A program made the translations under genes and the position numbers. From CAYRVX01 sp964642165 (lineage in GTDB: Bacteria > Planctomycetota > Phycisphaerae > SM23-33), in the NCBI GenBank assembly GCA_964642165.1, contig CAZXOC010000054.1:1-31232 (forward strand): DNA of 31,232 nt, given 5' to 3'. Below the pieces are notes generated by a model. The model made no database searches, was not told where the DNA came from, and was given only the letters and a program-made list of their open reading frames with translations. Below are positions 21,037 to 28,949 of this stretch, piece by piece. The number at the start of each line of letters is the position of its first letter. Positions within the stretch are counted from its first letter, which is position 1.

Positions 21037-22503
21037 ATGGATCGACGCAGGTTCCTGAAGCACCTCGGCGCGGCGGCAGCCGGGGCGATCGGCGCCTTCT
21101 CCGGCGGCGCGGCCCTCGCGGCGGCGGAGAAGCGCCGGTTGAGCTTCGTCATCATTCTCGTGGACGACCTGGGTTGGACCGACCTGACGTGCTTCGGCAG
21201 CAGGTACTACGAGACGCCGCACCTCGACAAGCTCGCCTCGCAGGGCATGAAGTTCACCGATGCCTACGCGGCGTGTGCCGTGTGCAGCCCGACCCGGGCG
21301 GCTGTGATGACCGGGCGCTATCCCGCGCGCGTGGGCGTGACGGACTGGATCCGCGCACGCTTCCAGGGCGGCAAGGCCCGCAAGCCCGGCGAGCCGGAGT
21401 ACGTCGGCTCGCCGAACCGCAAGGTGCTCTGCCCGCGCAACCCGATCTGGATGGGGCACGACGAGGTGACCATCGCCGAGGCGGTCAAGCCGGCCGGCTA
21501 CGTCTCCTGCCACATCGGCAAGTGGCACCTCGGCCCGGACGACTACTACCCCACGAAGCAGGGCTTCGACGTCAACCTCGGCGGGTGCGACTACGGCCAG
21601 CCGCCGGGCTACTTCGACCCGTACACCAACCGCCGCCTGAAAGAGGGCATCCCCACGCTCCAGCCGCGGCGCGAGGGGGAGTACCTCACCGACCGCGAGG
21701 CGGACGAGGCCGCCGCGTTCATCCGCAAGCACCGCGACCGCCCGTTCTTCCTCTACATGGCCCACTACGCCGTGCACACGCCCATCCAGGCGAAGCGGGA
21801 CCTGACCGAGAAGTACCGCGCCAAGCCGCCGACGAACCAGAAGAACCCCACGTACGCCGCGATGGTCCATAGCGTGGACGACTCGACGGGGAAGATCCTC
21901 TCGGCCCTGGACGAGTGCGGCCTGACGGGCAGCACGGTGGTGATCTTCACGAGCGACAACGGGGGATTGCTGGGCAAGACGCACAACGCCCCGCTGCGGG
22001 CAGGCAAGGGCCACCCCTACGAGGGCGGCATCCGCGTGCCGTTGATCGTCCGCTGGCCCGGCGTGGTGAAGGCCGCCACGACCAGCGACGAGCCCGTCAC
22101 GAGCGTGGACTACTTCCCGACGATCCTGGCCGCCGCGGGCGTCAAGCCGCCCGCCGGGCGAGCGATCGACGGCACGGACCTCGCGCCCGTGCTGAGCGGC
22201 CGGGGACGGCTCAAGCGAGACGCGATCTTCTGGCACTTCCCGCACTACCGCGGAAGCATCTTCCCCTACAGCATCATCCGCGCCGGCGACTGGAAGCTCC
22301 TGAAGCGATACGATGGCCGGCCGTTCGAGCTGTACAACCTGAAGGACGATCTCGGCGAGCAGAACGACCTGGCCGACAAGATGCCCGAGAAGGTCAGGGC
22401 CCTGGACGCCAGGCTCGTCGCCTGGCTCGAGCACACCGGCGCCAAGGTCCCCAAGCCCAACCCCAACTACAAGCCCCGCGCGAGAGCGCGCCCGCGAGGA
22501 TAG
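21037..22503 (+). CDS. Tat-exported type I sulfatase
   Basis: The protein has 488 residues. MDRRRFLKHLGAAAAGAIGA is a Tat signal with the RRxFLK motif. The alkaline-phosphatase-like fold shows IILVDDLGWTD (metal Asp pair D43/D44), the sulfatase signature CSPTRAAVMTGRYP with Cys83 as the formylglycine site, GKWHLG, and TSDNGG. The C-terminal subdomain (LKRYDGRPFELYNL, DDLGEQNDLAD) is standard for planctomycete sulfatases, which remove sulfate esters from polysaccharides. The ATG at 21037 places the Tat motif at the N terminus; the ATG at 21013 is also possible. A formylglycine-generating enzyme is needed and is not in the window. It lies 145 bases past the array and is probably a separate unit. 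Confidence 0.95.
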   Translation: MDRRRFLKHLGAAAAGAIGAFSGGAALAAAEKRRLSFVIILVDDLGWTDLTCFGSRYYETPHLDKLASQGMKFTDAYAACAVCSPTRAAVMTGRYPARVGVTDWIRARFQGGKARKPGEPEYVGSPNRKVLCPRNPIWMGHDEVTIAEAVKPAGYVSCHIGKWHLGPDDYYPTKQGFDVNLGGCDYGQPPGYFDPYTNRRLKEGIPTLQPRREGEYLTDREADEAAAFIRKHRDRPFFLYMAHYAVHTPIQAKRDLTEKYRAKPPTNQKNPTYAAMVHSVDDSTGKILSALDECGLTGSTVVIFTSDNGGLLGKTHNAPLRAGKGHPYEGGIRVPLIVRWPGVVKAATTSDEPVTSVDYFPTILAAAGVKPPAGRAIDGTDLAPVLSGRGRLKRDAIFWHFPHYRGSIFPYSIIRAGDWKLLKRYDGRPFELYNLKDDLGEQNDLADKMPEKVRALDARLVAWLEHTGAKVPKPNPNYKPRARARPRG

Positions 22504-22669
22504 AGCGCCACCTCGAATCCTCGCCCCCTGCCCCCACGCCCCAGTCCGCCGGGGCCGGGGCCGCCCCATCACAGCACGATGGACCGGCGCACTCCAGAAC
22601 GACGCAGTTCGGCATCGGCGCCGGAGTCCCGGCGGCGTCACCCGGCCGGCTCAACCGTCAGGCTCTTCA

Positions 22670-25600
22670 TCACCGGCTCCGTCTCACAGCGGATCTCGTA
22701 CGTCTCCTCCGGCTTGCCGGCGACGTGGACGTGTCGCCCGCCGGCGCCCTGACGGCGCCAAGCGACAGCCCGACGACGCGCCCGTCGGACAGGCCGACCG
22801 CGAGCGTCTCGCCCGGCCAGGACAGGAACGTGATGTCGTGCTGGAGGTGGCAGGCGGCCTTGGGGCTGCCATCGGCGTCCAGGACCCGCAGCAGCCCGCC
22901 CCAGTAGCCGACGGCCACCCGGTCGCCCCGCCGGACGGCGTGCTTGGCGATCCGGCCCGGGACGGGGTGCTCCCGGGCGAGCTTCATCGCCTCGGCGTCG
23001 GGCGTGGGCTTCATCCGCTCGGCCTGCCGGGCGTAGGCGTCGGCCTTCATCGGTCTCGGCGCGGAGGCCTGGCCCTTCGCGTCGATCGTCGAGATCGACT
23101 CATCCCGCGTGAGGACGGTCAGCGTGTCGCCGTCCGCCTTCATGCCCACCGCGCGGTCGGGCAGGAGGGCGCTCCAGGCCACCCTCGGCTCGGGTGGGAC
23201 GTCCGCCTTCGTGGCGGCCGCAACGTGGCTGGCCTTGGGCAGCTCCCATCGCGTGAGCGGCTCCATGCCGGCCTGGGCCTCGTAGAGCGTGCCGACCGCC
23301 TCGGCCATGCCGCTGGCGTCGTCGGCGATGACGGTGATCGATTCCTGCCCGTGCCCGACGCCGTCCCGCTGCCAGGCGAGCAAGCCCCGCCCGCGCCCGG
23401 GGAAGACGTCGGCCTTCGGCTCGTAGGGCAGGAAGCCCCGCTTGAGAAGGTAGGCGATGAGCGGGTTGTCCCTCGCCGTGCCGAGCAGGACGACCGGGCC
23501 CTCGACGGCGAAGCCGACCTGGTCGGGCCGGCCGGGATTCTTCTCGCTGAGCCGCGTCGGGCTCAGACCGATCCAGGTCTTCAGGGCCTCGGCGGGGATG
23601 CGGCGCGGCTTGTTCACGTCGGCGGCCTTGACGACCGTGCACTTGACGTCCCACGGCTGGAGGATCTTCGCCAGTCGCTTGGCGGCGGGCTGGTTGTAGT
23701 CGCTCGAGCCCGTGACGATCGTCACGCCGCGGTGCACGCGGAAGAAGCGGAAGATGTTGTCGCGGTCGCGCCCGAAGTGGATGGCGCGGGTCTTGCGCCC
23801 GGCCAGCGCGCCGCAGCGCGGCGGGGCGTAGTGCTCGAACGTTGCAGTGCCCTCGTGGTTGGTCAGCAGGTTCTGGACGTAGACAGCCCACGTGCCGGGC
23901 GGGTCGTTGACGCCCAGCGGCAGCGAGAGGCGCAGCGTGCCGAGCTCCGTCGCGCGGTACACGTCGTGGCGCTTTCCGAGGGGGTCGAAGACGCGCACGC
24001 GCAGGGGGAGCGAGCCGCCGGCGCCCGTGACCGTCGCGCCGACGTCGACGACCAGCGGCGCATCATGCCGCGTGTACTCGCGGCGCACGACGGGCGCCGT
24101 CACCACCACGCCCGTCGGCAGCGCCAGCGGCCGGGCGAAGACGCGCATCTGACCCGGGCCGAAGCGGAAACGCCCCACGAGCTTGCCGTCCTTCCTGGCG
24201 AACTCCCAGGCCGGCCCGCCGCGGACGGCGTCGTAGATGGGGCGCCGGTCGCCGGGCTCGACGGGCAGCCAGATCGTCGCGACGGCCGCCTGCGTGTTGT
24301 GGCTCTCGCCCGCCCGGTCGGTCGAGGCGTTGACGGCGAAGAGGTACTCCACGTCGCCGGCGGCGTGGCGCGTCGCGACGATCCCCGCGTTGTCGCACTC
24401 GAAGATCGGCCGAATGCCGCGCCGGCGGAGCTGCTTGTCGATGGCCTCCGCCAGCGGCCGGGCGGCGGCGAGCTGCTTGCCCAGCGTCGTCAACGCGCGC
24501 AGCCGCTGGCGGCTCTCCTCGTCGTTCTTCTTGCGCAGCTCCTCGATGAGCTTCTCATCCGGCAGCTTCGGCGTCAGCCCGAGGTCCACGGCACCCTTGA
24601 CCTTCACCCCGCAACCGCCGGTCATGAGGACCAGCCCGCCGTACTCGATGAAGTTCTCCAGCGCCCGCACGACAGCCGGCGGCAGGTAGTCGATGCTCGC
24701 CAGGATCAGCGCCTTGTGCCGGGCGATGAGCGTGCCGTCGAGGGCATCCTCCTCGACGACGGTCAGGAAGCGGTGGTGCAGCATCGTCCCGGCGAGGTAG
24801 ACCCAGGGCAGCATGGCCCCGTGGTCGTCCTGGTGGAGGTAGTTGACGCTGCGGTCGAGCGTCTGCTTGTGGATCATGTGGCTCAGCGAGTAGAGCACGG
24901 CCACGGGGGGGTAGGTCGGCGGCATCGTGTGGAAGATGGGCCCCAGGCGGGCGGCGATCTTGTTGGTCTCGACGACGGCCTCGGCGGCGAGCTTCTTGGC
25001 CGGCTCGAACGGGTCGATGTCCGGCGGCGTCTGGAGGCCCTGGATGCCCATCGCGAAGCACAGGTTCTGCTCCAGGCGGAACTGCTCGTACGTGGTGCTG
25101 CTGTACCAGCAGGGGAGGTACCAGCACGGCTTGGCGTGGTCGCGGGCCAGGGCCGTCTCCAGGAAGTACGACGGGTTGAAGAGGTACAGCCCGTAGTCGT
25201 GGTAGCCGCCGTGGCCGCTGGTGATCGGCAGGCACCGCACGACGTTGAAGTAGTAGCCGTCGGTGAACGCGCCGAAGCCGTACTGGCTCTGCGTGACGGA
25301 CAGGTAGTCCGGGCGGGCGTAGCTCACGCCGAACTGCGCGATCTTCCACGCGGCGTCCATGAAGCCGAGCTTCCAGCGCGCGAAGTGGCGCCAGCGGGCG
25401 ACGTGGTCGGGGTTCCTCGGGTCCAGCGTGTGATAGGCGGGGGGCTTCCGGCCGAAGGCGGCCTCGTAGCTGCGGTGCTGGCTGGGGATGCCGTGCGGCG
25501 TCTGCTCGCCGGTGACGGGATGCTTCAGGTGCGTCAGGCCCGGCTCGTCGTAGAAATGCACGCCGGCGGTGTTCGGGCGCGTGCGGTCGGTCAGCGTCCG

Positions 25601-26251
25601 CTGCACGACGCGGACCGCGCCGCCGCGAGTCACGTACGGATCCGACCAGTCGCACTCGCTTCTCAGGTCCATCTGGTGCGCGCCGCCCATCGCGCAGCAC
25701 CGCATGAAGTCCAGGCCGGCGCGGATCAGGTTGCCCTCGTCGTCCGTGGCGTACACCCCGTAGAAGAGGTTGAACCCCAGGCTGTCCTCGCCCTCGACGA
25801 GCTGCTGCTTGCCCTTGGCCCGGCCCCAGGGGATCAGCTTGTAGCTCGTCCGGCGGACGTGGCCGTAGACGTCGATGTCCGTCCTGGCCGCCACGCCGTC
25901 GGCGCCCGCCTCGATCGTGTAGTGCCCCGGGCGAAGGAGGCGGCCGTTCAGGTAGATGTGCTCCGTTGCGCGGGCGTCAGCGCCGACGACGGCGATGGCC
26001 GGCACGGCGAAGGCGAAGCTCATCCGGCTGCCGCCGGGCCCGGCGAGAAGCAGCCGCATCTCGCCCGCCCGAAGCGCCTTGTCGCTGCTGCGCACGACGG
26101 CCAGGTGGATGTCCTCGTTCGTCTGGTACGCCGTGCGCCCCAGGGGAAGCAGGATCTCGAGCGTCCCCTCCGCCTGGGCGAGGGGCATCGCCGCAAGCAG
26201 CATGACCGCGGCGGAACCGAACGGCATCTGCCTGTTCTCCGAACGTTGCAT
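22670..26251 (-). CDS. Very large secreted glycosidase-like protein with C-terminal PQQ-like blades; frame broken near the end
   Basis: The frame has 1193 codons, starting after GGGAG with a signal peptide (GSAAVMLLAAMPLAQAEG). Residues about 30-130 form a beta-sandwich. A TIM-barrel-like middle (about 130-480) contains YARPDYLSVTQSQYGFG. A GATase1-like region follows (HKALILASIDYLPPAVVRAL, IEYGGLVLMTGG), as in beta-galactosidase trimerisation domains, with beta-rich domains after it. The last 120 residues look like PQQ-type blades (GDTLTVLTRDESISTID, GDRVAVGYWGGLLRVLD, GETLAVGLSDGRVVGLSL). It is probably a family-42-like glycosidase, not assigned with confidence. Near 22735 the frame seems to have lost one base: another frame continues as VHVAGKPEETYEIRCETEP to a TGA at 22638, so the original stop was probably there. 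Confidence 0.75.
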   Translation of the reverse strand: MQRSENRQMPFGSAAVMLLAAMPLAQAEGTLEILLPLGRTAYQTNEDIHLAVVRSSDKALRAGEMRLLLAGPGGSRMSFAFAVPAIAVVGADARATEHIYLNGRLLRPGHYTIEAGADGVAARTDIDVYGHVRRTSYKLIPWGRAKGKQQLVEGEDSLGFNLFYGVYATDDEGNLIRAGLDFMRCCAMGGAHQMDLRSECDWSDPYVTRGGAVRVVQRTLTDRTRPNTAGVHFYDEPGLTHLKHPVTGEQTPHGIPSQHRSYEAAFGRKPPAYHTLDPRNPDHVARWRHFARWKLGFMDAAWKIAQFGVSYARPDYLSVTQSQYGFGAFTDGYYFNVVRCLPITSGHGGYHDYGLYLFNPSYFLETALARDHAKPCWYLPCWYSSTTYEQFRLEQNLCFAMGIQGLQTPPDIDPFEPAKKLAAEAVVETNKIAARLGPIFHTMPPTYPPVAVLYSLSHMIHKQTLDRSVNYLHQDDHGAMLPWVYLAGTMLHHRFLTVVEEDALDGTLIARHKALILASIDYLPPAVVRALENFIEYGGLVLMTGGCGVKVKGAVDLGLTPKLPDEKLIEELRKKNDEESRQRLRALTTLGKQLAAARPLAEAIDKQLRRRGIRPIFECDNAGIVATRHAAGDVEYLFAVNASTDRAGESHNTQAAVATIWLPVEPGDRRPIYDAVRGGPAWEFARKDGKLVGRFRFGPGQMRVFARPLALPTGVVVTAPVVRREYTRHDAPLVVDVGATVTGAGGSLPLRVRVFDPLGKRHDVYRATELGTLRLSLPLGVNDPPGTWAVYVQNLLTNHEGTATFEHYAPPRCGALAGRKTRAIHFGRDRDNIFRFFRVHRGVTIVTGSSDYNQPAAKRLAKILQPWDVKCTVVKAADVNKPRRIPAEALKTWIGLSPTRLSEKNPGRPDQVGFAVEGPVVLLGTARDNPLIAYLLKRGFLPYEPKADVFPGRGRGLLAWQRDGVGHGQESITVIADDASGMAEAVGTLYEAQAGMEPLTRWELPKASHVAAATKADVPPEPRVAWSALLPDRAVGMKADGDTLTVLTRDESISTIDAKGQASAPRPMKADAYARQAERMKPTPDAEAMKLAREHPVPGRIAKHAVRRGDRVAVGYWGGLLRVLDADGSPKAACHLQHDITFLSWPGETLAVGLSDGRVVGLSLGAVRAPAGDTSTSPASRRRRTRSAVRRSR

Positions 26252-26344
26252 GATCCGAGTCTCCCTTCCGGAGTGCCCCGCCGACGGCGGGGGATTCGTG
26301 TCGGCAACACGGACAACGTCAGCCTACTGGGAGGAACACGGTGT

Positions 26345-26353
26345 TGATACAAT
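26345..26353 (+). promoter_or_regulatory. Putative extended -10 promoter of the DUF1080 gene
   Basis: TGATACAAT reads as TGn followed by TACAAT, matching the -10 consensus at five of six positions plus the extended TG. It lies 34 bases upstream of the DUF1080 ATG, leaving room for a leader of about 28 bases with the ribosome-binding site. No good -35 is visible, in keeping with an extended -10 type. It is in the divergent gap with the large secreted protein gene. Confidence 0.4.
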
Positions 26354-26387
26354 CGTGGTGCGAACTCCGTTTCAAGTGGAGACGACG

Positions 26388-27470
26388 ATGAGACGCCTGC
26401 ATCCAGCAACCCGTTCGCTCGTGGCGTGCTGCCTTCTGTGGACCGGGGCTGCTGTTTCCCGAGCGGAGAGGCCCTCGCCGCCGAGGAAGCCCGAGGCCGC
26501 CGCGCCCGCGAGCCGTCCCGCCAAGCCCCCCCGCAAGGACGAGGCGGGCTTCAAGCCCATCTTTGACGGCAAGACCTTCCGGGGCTGGGAGGGCAACCTC
26601 AAGTGGTTCCGCATCCAGGAGGGCGCCATCGTCGCCGGCAGCCTGAAGCAGCGCATCGGCCGGAACGAGTTCCTCTGCGCGACGAGGAAGTACGGCGACT
26701 TCGAGCTGCGGATGAAGGTCAAGCTGGTCAAGCCCGGCGGCAACGCGGGCATCCAGATCCGCTCCGAGCGGATCCCCAACCACCACGAGATGCGCGGCTA
26801 CCAGGCCGACGTCGGCGGGGCGTGGTGGGGCAAGCTCTACGACGAGTCCCGCCGGCGGCGCGTCCTCGCCGGGCCGGACAAGAAGCTCCAGGCCGGGCTC
26901 GTCAAGCGCGGCGACTGGAACGACTACCGCATCCGCTGTGAAGGCCCGCACATCCAGCTCTGGCTCAACGGCAAGAAGACCGTCGACTACGTCGAGAAGG
27001 ACCCGAAGGTCCTCAAGACGCCCCTGGCCCGGACGGGCCTCATCGGCCTCCAGATCCACTCCGGGGCGGCCAACGAGGCCTGGTACAAGGACATCCGGCT
27101 CAAGGAGCTCAAGCCGGCGAAGGCGAAGCCGAAGGCCGCCGGCAACGCGGGCGTCAAGGGCAACCGGGGCGCCCGAGGCCAAGTGGGACCCTCTCGCCCG
27201 GCGGACCTGTCGACGGCGGAGCGGATCGAGCGCGTCTGGCGGACGCAGGACGCGATGCGCCGGGGCGCGGCAGGGGGCGGGCCGCCGCGGCGCCGCGGGC
27301 GCATCACGACCCGCAGTGACGCCGCCGGCGGCGTGGACGGCGTCCGGAGCGGCCACTACGGCTTCCACACCGACAGCGAGGACAAGCCCTGGTGGCACGT
27401 GGACCTGGGCAAGGCCCGGTCGCTCGATCGGATGGTGATCTACAACCGATGCAGCCCCGGACGGCCCTGA
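26388..27470 (+). CDS. Secreted DUF1080 (3-keto-disaccharide hydrolase-like) protein with truncated C-terminal F5/8-type domain
   Basis: The protein has 360 residues with a signal peptide (SLVACCLLWTGAAVSRA) and a Pro/Ala/Lys linker. The DUF1080 concanavalin-like domain covers about 50-245: FKPIFDGKTFRGWEG, FRIQEGAIVAGS, FELRMKVKLVKPGGNAGIQI, and GLIGLQIHSG. Members bind or cleave sugars and are abundant in planctomycetes. A basic linker has six Gly-X-Y triplets (GNAGVKGNRGARGQVGP region, 27141-27194). The end, GVRSGHYGFHTDSEDKPWWH, VDLGKARSLDRMVIYNR, is the start of an F5/8 type C-like domain that stops after about 45 of the usual 130-150 residues. GGAG precedes the ATG by 8 bases. The next gene, on the opposite strand, ends only 20 bases further on, so the tail may have been lost by a rearrangement. 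Confidence 0.85.
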   Translation: MRRLHPATRSLVACCLLWTGAAVSRAERPSPPRKPEAAAPASRPAKPPRKDEAGFKPIFDGKTFRGWEGNLKWFRIQEGAIVAGSLKQRIGRNEFLCATRKYGDFELRMKVKLVKPGGNAGIQIRSERIPNHHEMRGYQADVGGAWWGKLYDESRRRRVLAGPDKKLQAGLVKRGDWNDYRIRCEGPHIQLWLNGKKTVDYVEKDPKVLKTPLARTGLIGLQIHSGAANEAWYKDIRLKELKPAKAKPKAAGNAGVKGNRGARGQVGPSRPADLSTAERIERVWRTQDAMRRGAAGGGPPRRRGRITTRSDAAGGVDGVRSGHYGFHTDSEDKPWWHVDLGKARSLDRMVIYNRCSPGRP

Positions 27471-27490
27471 ACCGCCTCTCCAGGCGGAGG

Positions 27491-28930
27491 CTACTCGATC
27501 GTGAATACTGCCTTGGGCGTCTCCACGGGGTACGTCGATTTCGCGAACTCGACCGAGACGCTGAACGTTCCTCGCAGATCCGCGGGCACCTTCCATCGGC
27601 CCAGGTGGCGGCCGAGGCGGCGGCTGAGGCGCCCGCTGAAGCTGGTCAGCTTCCTGCCGGCTGCATCGAAGATCGAGAACGTGACCCACGGGCTCTGGTA
27701 CATGATGGGATCGGGCCGTCCCGCGACGTCGGTGAACGTCATGTGGAACTCGACCACGTTTCCGTTCCTCACCGGGCGGATCGTGCCCTTCAGCGGACAG
27801 CCGATGGCGATCTCGTCGGTCTTCCCCGCGGCTACCCGGGCGACCACGGCGTGGCGTCCGGATAGCGACTGCTCTCGCAGCACCAGAAGGTGCCGCGCCT
27901 TCCATCGCTTCGTCACGATGTGCTGGCCGTATTCTCGGAGCCGGTAACGCCCGACGGGAACGGGCACGGCCTGGTGGCCGGCGCGGAGGTGGAAAAGGAG
28001 GCGCTCGCCGATGAAATGCCCCCACCAGGAGTCCTGATCGATGCGGATGCTGCCTGTGGGGCCGTCGTACGGTACGGCGGCGAACTTCGTGCTGTCGTCG
28101 GAGACGGTCAGGTTCCACAGGCGCCCGTCCACCACGATGGGATGGCCGTAATACCCGTAGGCGGCGCACGTGACCTTGCCCTTTGCAAGTCGGGGATCGA
28201 TGGTGATCTCATCGCCGCGCAGGACGGGCAGGGACGGCGGGGCCGGGTCGTTCATGCGGAGGTTCCCGTCCCCGTCGTGCAGGCGGACCATGTGCACCTT
28301 CTTGCCGAACCGGCACTTGCCCTGGGCGCAGAGCACGACACCGAACCCCATGGAGCGAAGCGGCTGCCTGCTTCCGGCGACCTGCCGTTCGCGATAGTCG
28401 CACCAGAGCCGGATGGGCACCTTCCGGGCGCCCAGCGTCACCTCCAGCGGCCAGGCGGCGAAGTGGTAGGTCAACTCTCGTGTCCGTCGGTCGGCGCCGA
28501 GAGTCACGCGCTCCACGACGTAGGCCTCGCGGAAGTCTCCCTTGCCGGTGAAGTCCAAACGAAGCAGGTCGAAGTGGAGCGAGCCTTTCGCCTTGGAATC
28601 GAGCGCAATCGCCAGCGTCAGATCGCCGCGCTTCAGGGCGACCGTCAGGGCGTTGGGGTTCACCGTGCCCGAATCCGGCGCGGGCTTGGCGAACGCCTCG
28701 GCGCCGGTGAAGTGGAATACCTCGCCCGCCTGGTAGGACGTGCCGCCCGGCATCACGAACTGGAGCACGCCCGGCGGCGTGGTGATCTTCGGTTCCGGGT
28801 GTTCCTTGCACGTCGGATCCGGCCGGTCTCGATGCAACTGCCACACCACGTCGCCCGCGATGGACGCCGAGGCCAGACCGGCGACGACCGTGAGCGTCAG
28901 GATGCCGCGGCGAACCGTTGTGTCTTGCAT
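27491..28930 (-). CDS. Secreted protein of unknown function
   Basis: The protein has 479 residues from an ATG with AAAGGA 7 bases upstream; upstream in-frame codons overlap the previous gene. The signal peptide is GILTLTVVAGLASASIAG. The mature protein is rich in beta strands: FVMPGGTSYQAGEVFHFTG, TVALKRGDLTLAIALDSKAK, LYLAW-free regions and many paired aromatic residues such as SWWGHFIGERLLFHL. The C-terminal third (GKTDEIAIGCPLKGTIRPVR, MTFTDVAGRPDPIMYQSPWV) could be a beta-sandwich. No catalytic motif is seen and I do not recognise the family. It lies 19 bases downstream of the TPR/propeller gene on the same strand, so the two are probably one operon. Confidence 0.8.
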   Translation of the reverse strand: MQDTTVRRGILTLTVVAGLASASIAGDVVWQLHRDRPDPTCKEHPEPKITTPPGVLQFVMPGGTSYQAGEVFHFTGAEAFAKPAPDSGTVNPNALTVALKRGDLTLAIALDSKAKGSLHFDLLRLDFTGKGDFREAYVVERVTLGADRRTRELTYHFAAWPLEVTLGARKVPIRLWCDYRERQVAGSRQPLRSMGFGVVLCAQGKCRFGKKVHMVRLHDGDGNLRMNDPAPPSLPVLRGDEITIDPRLAKGKVTCAAYGYYGHPIVVDGRLWNLTVSDDSTKFAAVPYDGPTGSIRIDQDSWWGHFIGERLLFHLRAGHQAVPVPVGRYRLREYGQHIVTKRWKARHLLVLREQSLSGRHAVVARVAAGKTDEIAIGCPLKGTIRPVRNGNVVEFHMTFTDVAGRPDPIMYQSPWVTFSIFDAAGRKLTSFSGRLSRRLGRHLGRWKVPADLRGTFSVSVEFAKSTYPVETPKAVFTIE

Positions 28931-28949
28931 GTGGATGTCCTTTCGCTGC

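Noticed and set aside
20891..21058. A 55-codon frame whose ATG overlaps the RACo-like stop (TGATG).
   Set aside because: It has no ribosome-binding site of its own, mixed third-position use and no motif, runs into the sulfatase start, and its DNA is better explained by the nested stems.
22838..26347. A 1169-codon open frame on the plus strand opposite the giant secreted protein, rich in Val, Gly and Arg.
   Set aside because: It is the antisense shadow of a GC-rich gene. The minus-strand frame has a signal peptide, ribosome-binding site and recognisable domains; the plus frame has none.
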